The notes under the pieces: model-generated | Told to the model about the DNA's origin: nothing | What the model saw: only the letters and a program-made list of their open reading frames with translations | The model's database searches: none | Translations under genes and position numbers: made by a program | Shown here: positions 60,216 to 64,000 of the stretch, piece by piece | How the letters are laid out: every line of letters begins with the position of its first letter | How positions within the stretch are numbered: the stretch's first letter is position 1 | DNA from: Oscillospiraceae bacterium | GTDB taxonomy: Bacteria; Bacillota; Clostridia; Oscillospirales; Ruminococcaceae | Assembly: GCA_017439985.1 (NCBI GenBank) | Contig: JAFSIC010000007.1 | Location: 62,001 to 126,000 of the forward strand | Reading direction: 5' to 3' | Length of the DNA: 64,000 bases

Positions 60216-61265
60216 ATGAAAGCAAAACGTTTTGTGGCACTGCTGCTTTCCGCGGTTCTGTGCCTTTCTATGACAGCCTGCTCTGCCGGCACAGCAGAAC
60301 CGGAAGCTCCTGCTGTAAAACCAAGCGAAACTCCTGTTGAGGCTCCTGCAGAAACTCCGCTTGCTGAGCCTGCGGAACGCCCTGTCATCAATATTGCCGG
60401 CTTGAAAGGTCCAACCTCTCTGGGTATGCTGATGCTGATGGAAGGGGACGAAAATCAGACCACTGCCAATGACTACGAATTCCTGCTGGCAGGCGCCGCA
60501 GATGAGATCGTGGGCAAAATCGTTACCGGTGAGCTGGATATCGCTGCTGTTCCAACCAACGTAGGCGCAACCCTCTACAAGAAGACCGAAGGCGGCGTAC
60601 AGCTGGCTGCTCTGAACACCCTTGGTGTTCTGTATATTTTGGAAAATGGCGAAAGCATTCAGTCCATTGAAGATTTGGCTGGAAAATCCCTGGTTGCTAC
60701 CGGTCAGGGTTCCACCCCGGAATATGCGCTGAACATGATCCTTGAGAAAAATGGTCTCAGCGATTCCGTTACTGTGGAATACAAATCCGAACACTCCGAA
60801 GTTCCGCCAATGCTGCTGTCCGGTGACGCTACCATCGCCATGCTGCCGCAGCCATTTGTGACCTCCGTTCTCGCGCAGAACGAAAACATCCGCGTCGCTT
60901 TGGATGTGACAGAAGAATGGAACAAAGCAGTTAACGGTGAAAGCGACCTGACCATGGGCTGTGTCATCGTTCGCAAAGAATTTGCCGAAAACAATCCGGA
61001 AGCTCTCAATGCCTTCCTGGACGAATATAAAGAATCTGTGGATTATGTCAATGCCAATCCTACTGAGGCTGCACAGATCTCCGAGAAATTCGATATCATC
61101 AAAGCTGCCGTAGCCGAAAAAGCGATCCCTGAGTGCAACATCGTCTTTATCGAAGGCGACGAAATGCAGAAGATTGCAAGCGGCTGTCTGCAGATCCTCT
61201 TTGAAGCAAATCCAAAATCCGTCGGAGGAGCCGTACCGGATGAAGCATTCTACTACAAACGCTAA
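60216..61265 (+). CDS. ABC importer substrate-binding lipoprotein (NMT1/SsuA-like)
   Basis: 349 residues. Signal peptide with lipobox SMTAC, a Pro/Glu linker, then a type II binding fold: GKIVTGELDIAAVPTNVGATLYKK, EDLAGKSLVATGQGSTPEYALNMIL and a late LPQPFVTSVL, as in COG0715 proteins for sulfonates, nitrate, thiamine precursors or bicarbonate. The ligand cannot be told. It overlaps the permease gene by 26 bases. Confidence 0.87.
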   Translation: MKAKRFVALLLSAVLCLSMTACSAGTAEPEAPAVKPSETPVEAPAETPLAEPAERPVINIAGLKGPTSLGMLMLMEGDENQTTANDYEFLLAGAADEIVGKIVTGELDIAAVPTNVGATLYKKTEGGVQLAALNTLGVLYILENGESIQSIEDLAGKSLVATGQGSTPEYALNMILEKNGLSDSVTVEYKSEHSEVPPMLLSGDATIAMLPQPFVTSVLAQNENIRVALDVTEEWNKAVNGESDLTMGCVIVRKEFAENNPEALNAFLDEYKESVDYVNANPTEAAQISEKFDIIKAAVAEKAIPECNIVFIEGDEMQKIASGCLQILFEANPKSVGGAVPDEAFYYKR

Positions 61266-62031
61266 AAAAGACAACTCCATTTCTACCTTATGCATTGCTG
61301 CTGCGGCATGGCTCATGCTGTGGCAGCTTTGCTGCGTCCGAATCAACAAACCACTGCTGCTGCCGTCTCCGCTGCAGGTGCTGAAAACCCTCCTCAATCT
61401 TGCTCAAACCGGCCTGTTTTGGACGACGGTAGCAGCATCTCTGGGCAAAATACTGCTGGCTTTCGGTCTGGCTGTGCTGTTAGGCTGTCTTTTCGCCTCT
61501 GTTGCAGCGGCGATCCCTGCCGTGCGCAGTTTTCTGCATCCACCAATCAGCATCATTCGAGCTACACCGGTGGCTTCCTTCACCATTCTGGCTTGGGTCT
61601 GGATTCCATCCATGTGGCTGCCGGTATTCATCAGCTTTCTCATGGTACTGCCCATGATTTATGAGAATGTCTACAAGGGCATCCGAAGCACCGATCGACA
61701 ACTGCTGGAAATGGCCGAAGTTTACCACCTTTCCTTCTGGAAAAAACTTCGCTTCCTTTACTTCCCTGCTGTACTTCCGTACTTCAGCTCTGCCTGCGTC
61801 AATGGTATGGGCTTCGCATGGAAATCCGGTATTGCAGCGGAAATTCTGAGCTTACCGAAGCTTGCCATCGGACGGCAGATCCACGATGCGAAAATCTACG
61901 TTGAAATTCCCGAGCTCTTTGCGTGGACATTGGTGGTCATTCTCCTGTCCATGCTGCTGGAAAAACTCCTCCTGCGGCTGATGAATCAGGTCAATCGACG
62001 CTTTCTGCTGGCGAAAGGAGAGGAAAAATGA
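61240..62031 (+). CDS. ABC importer permease (SsuC/TauC/ThiX-like)
   Basis: 263 residues from ATG 61240 (GGAGGAG nine bases upstream); the frame is open from 61174. Six membrane segments. The cytoplasmic EAA-like loop is DRQLLEMAEVYHLSFWKKLRFLYFPAVLPY. Partner of the preceding binding protein and following ATPase. Confidence 0.88.
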   Translation: MKHSTTNAKKDNSISTLCIAAAAWLMLWQLCCVRINKPLLLPSPLQVLKTLLNLAQTGLFWTTVAASLGKILLAFGLAVLLGCLFASVAAAIPAVRSFLHPPISIIRATPVASFTILAWVWIPSMWLPVFISFLMVLPMIYENVYKGIRSTDRQLLEMAEVYHLSFWKKLRFLYFPAVLPYFSSACVNGMGFAWKSGIAAEILSLPKLAIGRQIHDAKIYVEIPELFAWTLVVILLSMLLEKLLLRLMNQVNRRFLLAKGEEK

Positions 62032-62594
62032 TTTCTATCCGTAATATATCTATCCGATTTGACAAACAGTATATCATCAAGGACTTTTCTCTGGATATTC
62101 AGCCTGCGGAACGGGTCTGTCTCTTCGCTCCTTCCGGCCGAGGAAAGACGACGCTGCTCCGCGCACTCTGCGGTTTGCAGGAACTGGACTCCGGCTCAAT
62201 TCATGGTCTGGAAAACAAGCGTATCGCCGTTCTTTTTCAGGAAAACCGCCTGCTCCCGCAGCTGAGTGCGGAAGATAATCTGAAGCTGGTGCTTCCTGCA
62301 GAACGTCGACATGAAGTTCCTCACTGGCTGGACTTATTGGGCTTGTCTGATGCTGCCCACAAGACCCCTCTGCAGCTTAGTGGTGGCATGAATCGCCGTC
62401 TCGCCATCGCCAGGACCTTAGCTTACGGCGGCGACCTCTACCTGCTGGACGAACCGTTCCAAGGTCTCGATGAAGCGACTTTGAAGCACTGTTTGCAGGT
62501 CGTAAACGCTGCCACCCAAGGTAAACAGCTGCTGCTCATCACCCACCGTCAAGAAGAAGCGGAAGCCCTTTGCGACCGTATTGTGCATTTATAA
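62028..62594 (+). CDS. ABC importer ATPase (SsuB-like, short)
   Basis: 188 residues from ATG 62028 after GAAAGGAGAGG. Walker A APSGRGKTT, signature LSGGMNRRLAIARTLA, Walker B LYLLDEPFQGLDE and the H-loop ITHRQEEAEA are present. It is shorter than usual SsuB proteins (about 240-260), ending right after the core. It overlaps the permease stop by four bases. Confidence 0.9.
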   Translation: MISIRNISIRFDKQYIIKDFSLDIQPAERVCLFAPSGRGKTTLLRALCGLQELDSGSIHGLENKRIAVLFQENRLLPQLSAEDNLKLVLPAERRHEVPHWLDLLGLSDAAHKTPLQLSGGMNRRLAIARTLAYGGDLYLLDEPFQGLDEATLKHCLQVVNAATQGKQLLLITHRQEEAEALCDRIVHL

Positions 62595-62598
62595 AAAT

Positions 62599-62632
62599 AA
62601 ACAGCCGACTGTTCTCACAGTCGGCTGTTTTC
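62599..62632. terminator. Bidirectional terminator
   Basis: AACAGCCGACTG and CAGTCGGCTGTT with T run; separates the importer operon and convergent sortase genes. Confidence 0.9.
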
Positions 62633-62637
62633 TTTCA

Positions 62638-63510
62638 TTACTGTACTTCTTTTTTGTCTTCGTTGATGGTGATGTTGGCAGTCTCAACAGGAGTATCTTC
62701 CTCGGTCACCAGCTTCGCCATAACGATGAAACGTACGTCATTGCGTCGGCCATACTTGTAGGAGCAGGTGGACAGAGTGATGATTTTATCATCGCCGTTG
62801 ACTTCCACATCATTATAGTCATATTCAGAGCGTTCACGCGCCTCGTTGACGATATTGATCATCTGCGCTTCGGTGATCTGCTCGCTGGAAACCTTACGGT
62901 CTTTCAGCACCTGAATATAGTTGAAGTCATCGGTGGTGTAGGCCACAGCGAACACTTCCCAAGCCATGTCCTCCTCCGGGGTGGAGAAATAGATGTAAGG
63001 GTGCTCCTTTGCCCACTGTTCATCTGCAAAGTGGAACAGCTGGCTGAAACGCTCCTTATCCTTACCGTCATCGTAGTTTACGTTATGACCGTAAATAACG
63101 GTGGAACGTCCCAAATCTTCTGCAGTCGGGCCGACTGTACACTCAAAGTCGATCCAATAGCAGCCGGTCCAGCTGTACTGTTTCAGCTCATCTTTTCGAA
63201 GATAGAACTCGTTGTTGGTGGTCTGTACGACCGCATTGTCAATTTCCGTGTCCGGAATTTGCAGCCAGCCCACAACATCGTCATTCTTTGCTTTCAGCTC
63301 AGCGATCTCTTCACCCAGCTCCGGTTTTTCAATGACGATCTCCTCTTCGACCTCTTGTTTTTCTTCCGGCTCCTCCGGTTTCACTTCCGGAGTCTGAACC
63401 TCTTCCTGATTCGGAGTCTCCTCCGGCTCAGGCTTCTCTCTGCTGTCGCAGCCGCTCAAGCTAAGCAGCATAACTGCCGCCAACAGCAGTGCAAGAATTC
63501 TTTTTTTCAT
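62638..63510 (-). CDS. Class B sortase with lipoprotein signal
   Basis: 290 residues. Unlike most sortases, the N-terminus has a lipobox (SLSGC, Cys at about residue 21) and a Glu/Pro-rich linker of about 40 residues. The class B domain follows: VGWLQIPDTEIDNAVVQ, catalytic His in VIYGHNV, Cys in LSTCSYKYG and Arg in NDVRFIVMAKL. It would join surface proteins to peptidoglycan or polymerise pilins. No sorting-signal substrate gene is in the window. Confidence 0.9.
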   Translation of the reverse strand: MKKRILALLLAAVMLLSLSGCDSREKPEPEETPNQEEVQTPEVKPEEPEEKQEVEEEIVIEKPELGEEIAELKAKNDDVVGWLQIPDTEIDNAVVQTTNNEFYLRKDELKQYSWTGCYWIDFECTVGPTAEDLGRSTVIYGHNVNYDDGKDKERFSQLFHFADEQWAKEHPYIYFSTPEEDMAWEVFAVAYTTDDFNYIQVLKDRKVSSEQITEAQMINIVNEARERSEYDYNDVEVNGDDKIITLSTCSYKYGRRNDVRFIVMAKLVTEEDTPVETANITINEDKKEVQ

Positions 63511-63519
63511 TGTTTACCT

Positions 63520-64000
63520 CTATTTTGCAGCAACTTTATCTGCATTTGGAATGATGTTTGCAGTCTCAACCAGAGTATCATCCTCGGTCACCAGTTTTGC
63601 CATGATGATAAAACGAATGTTGGAATTTTTACCAAATTTATAGGTACAGGTAGACAGAGTCAGAATCTTGTCGTCCTCATTTACCTCTACATCATAATCA
63701 AACTCGGAGCGCGCGCGTGCACCTTCAACAATGGTCATCATCTGTTCCGGGGTGATCTGCTCGGTTTTGGAAACTTTGCTGTCTTTCAGAATCTGGATGT
63801 AGTTAAAGTTGGTCGGTACATAGGATACTGCGAATACTTCCCAGGTCAGTTCTTCTTCCGGCATATGGAAGTACAGATAAGGATGTTCCTTTGCCCACTC
63901 AATGTCCGCATAGTGGAACAGCTGGCTGAAACGCTCGCCGTCTTTTTCATCGACTTCATCGGTTCCGACATTAGCGCCAGGAGCAAAGAGTGCAGCGCCT
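63520..64000 (-). CDS. Second class B sortase, N-terminus beyond the window
   Basis: 160 residues of the C-terminal part are visible, closely similar to the neighbouring sortase: ERFSQLFHYADIEWAKEHPYLYF, LSTCTYKFG (catalytic Cys) and SNIRFIIMAKLVTE (Arg). The frame is open through base 64000. The last residues (ETANIIPNADK against ETANITINEDK) show a recent tandem duplication. The genes are nine bases apart and likely co-transcribed. Confidence 0.88.
   Translation of the reverse strand, partial: GAALFAPGANVGTDEVDEKDGERFSQLFHYADIEWAKEHPYLYFHMPEEELTWEVFAVSYVPTNFNYIQILKDSKVSKTEQITPEQMMTIVEGARARSEFDYDVEVNEDDKILTLSTCTYKFGKNSNIRFIIMAKLVTEDDTLVETANIIPNADKVAAK

Overview
The window looks like the chromosome of an anaerobic, gut-type member of the Clostridia (Bacillota), probably near Oscillospirales. 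The evidence is indirect: Rnf-family membrane subunits, rubrerythrin with a PerR-type Fur regulator, aldo/keto reductase and radical-SAM enzymes carrying Fe-S clusters, a selenocysteine (Sec) decoding set, class B sortases, alpha-galactosidase and alpha-glucan use, and strong AGGAGG-type ribosome sites with some TTG and GTG starts. No 16S or ribosomal marker is present, so the genus is not fixed. Functions are assigned by reading translations and recalling families; no database search was run.

Layout. 1-3.1 kb: end of a nitroreductase, a GH36 alpha-galactosidase and a DUF1508 protein. 3.2-7.8 kb, minus strand: a tight operon rnfC-rnfD-rnfE-rnfA plus a membrane-anchored glycoside-hydrolase-like protein. 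It lacks rnfG and rnfB, and its subunits appear to have lost most of the cofactor-binding residues known for Rnf. This is the strongest candidate for an undescribed system. 7.8-20.2 kb: housekeeping and accessory genes (MecA-like adaptor, rpe, Fe-S aldo/keto reductase, AI-2E exporter, GNATs, class III aminotransferase, MATE, M28 peptidase, rubrerythrin and perR). 20.4-24.7 kb: polA-rimI-tsaD and a small gene interrupted by TGA. 24.9-34.8 kb: asparaginase, a radical-SAM/QueG-like fusion, and a LacI-controlled sugar ABC transporter operon ending in malQ. 34.8-39.4 kb: an Mrp ATPase with three Cys-rich repeats, dusB, a lipoprotein and a LysR regulator.

39.6-44.3 kb is the selenocysteine locus: selD (itself with an in-frame TGA at the catalytic position and a following hairpin), selA, selB and tRNA-Sec. 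A 10.6 kb integrative element (about 44,287-54,889) sits in the 3' end of tRNA-Sec, bounded by a perfect 30-bp repeat. It carries a tyrosine integrase, a two-way XRE switch with repeated operators, a rolling-circle-type Rep with an apparent antisense-RNA control region, a sigma-70-like factor, a decayed second rep, and an AT-rich cargo of an AAA ATPase/TOPRIM pair typical of phage defence plus a membrane protein.

55.2-64 kb: a MarR-controlled heterodimeric ABC exporter, a Crp/Fnr-linked ABC importer of the NMT1/SsuA class, and two tandem class B sortases, the second cut by the window end.
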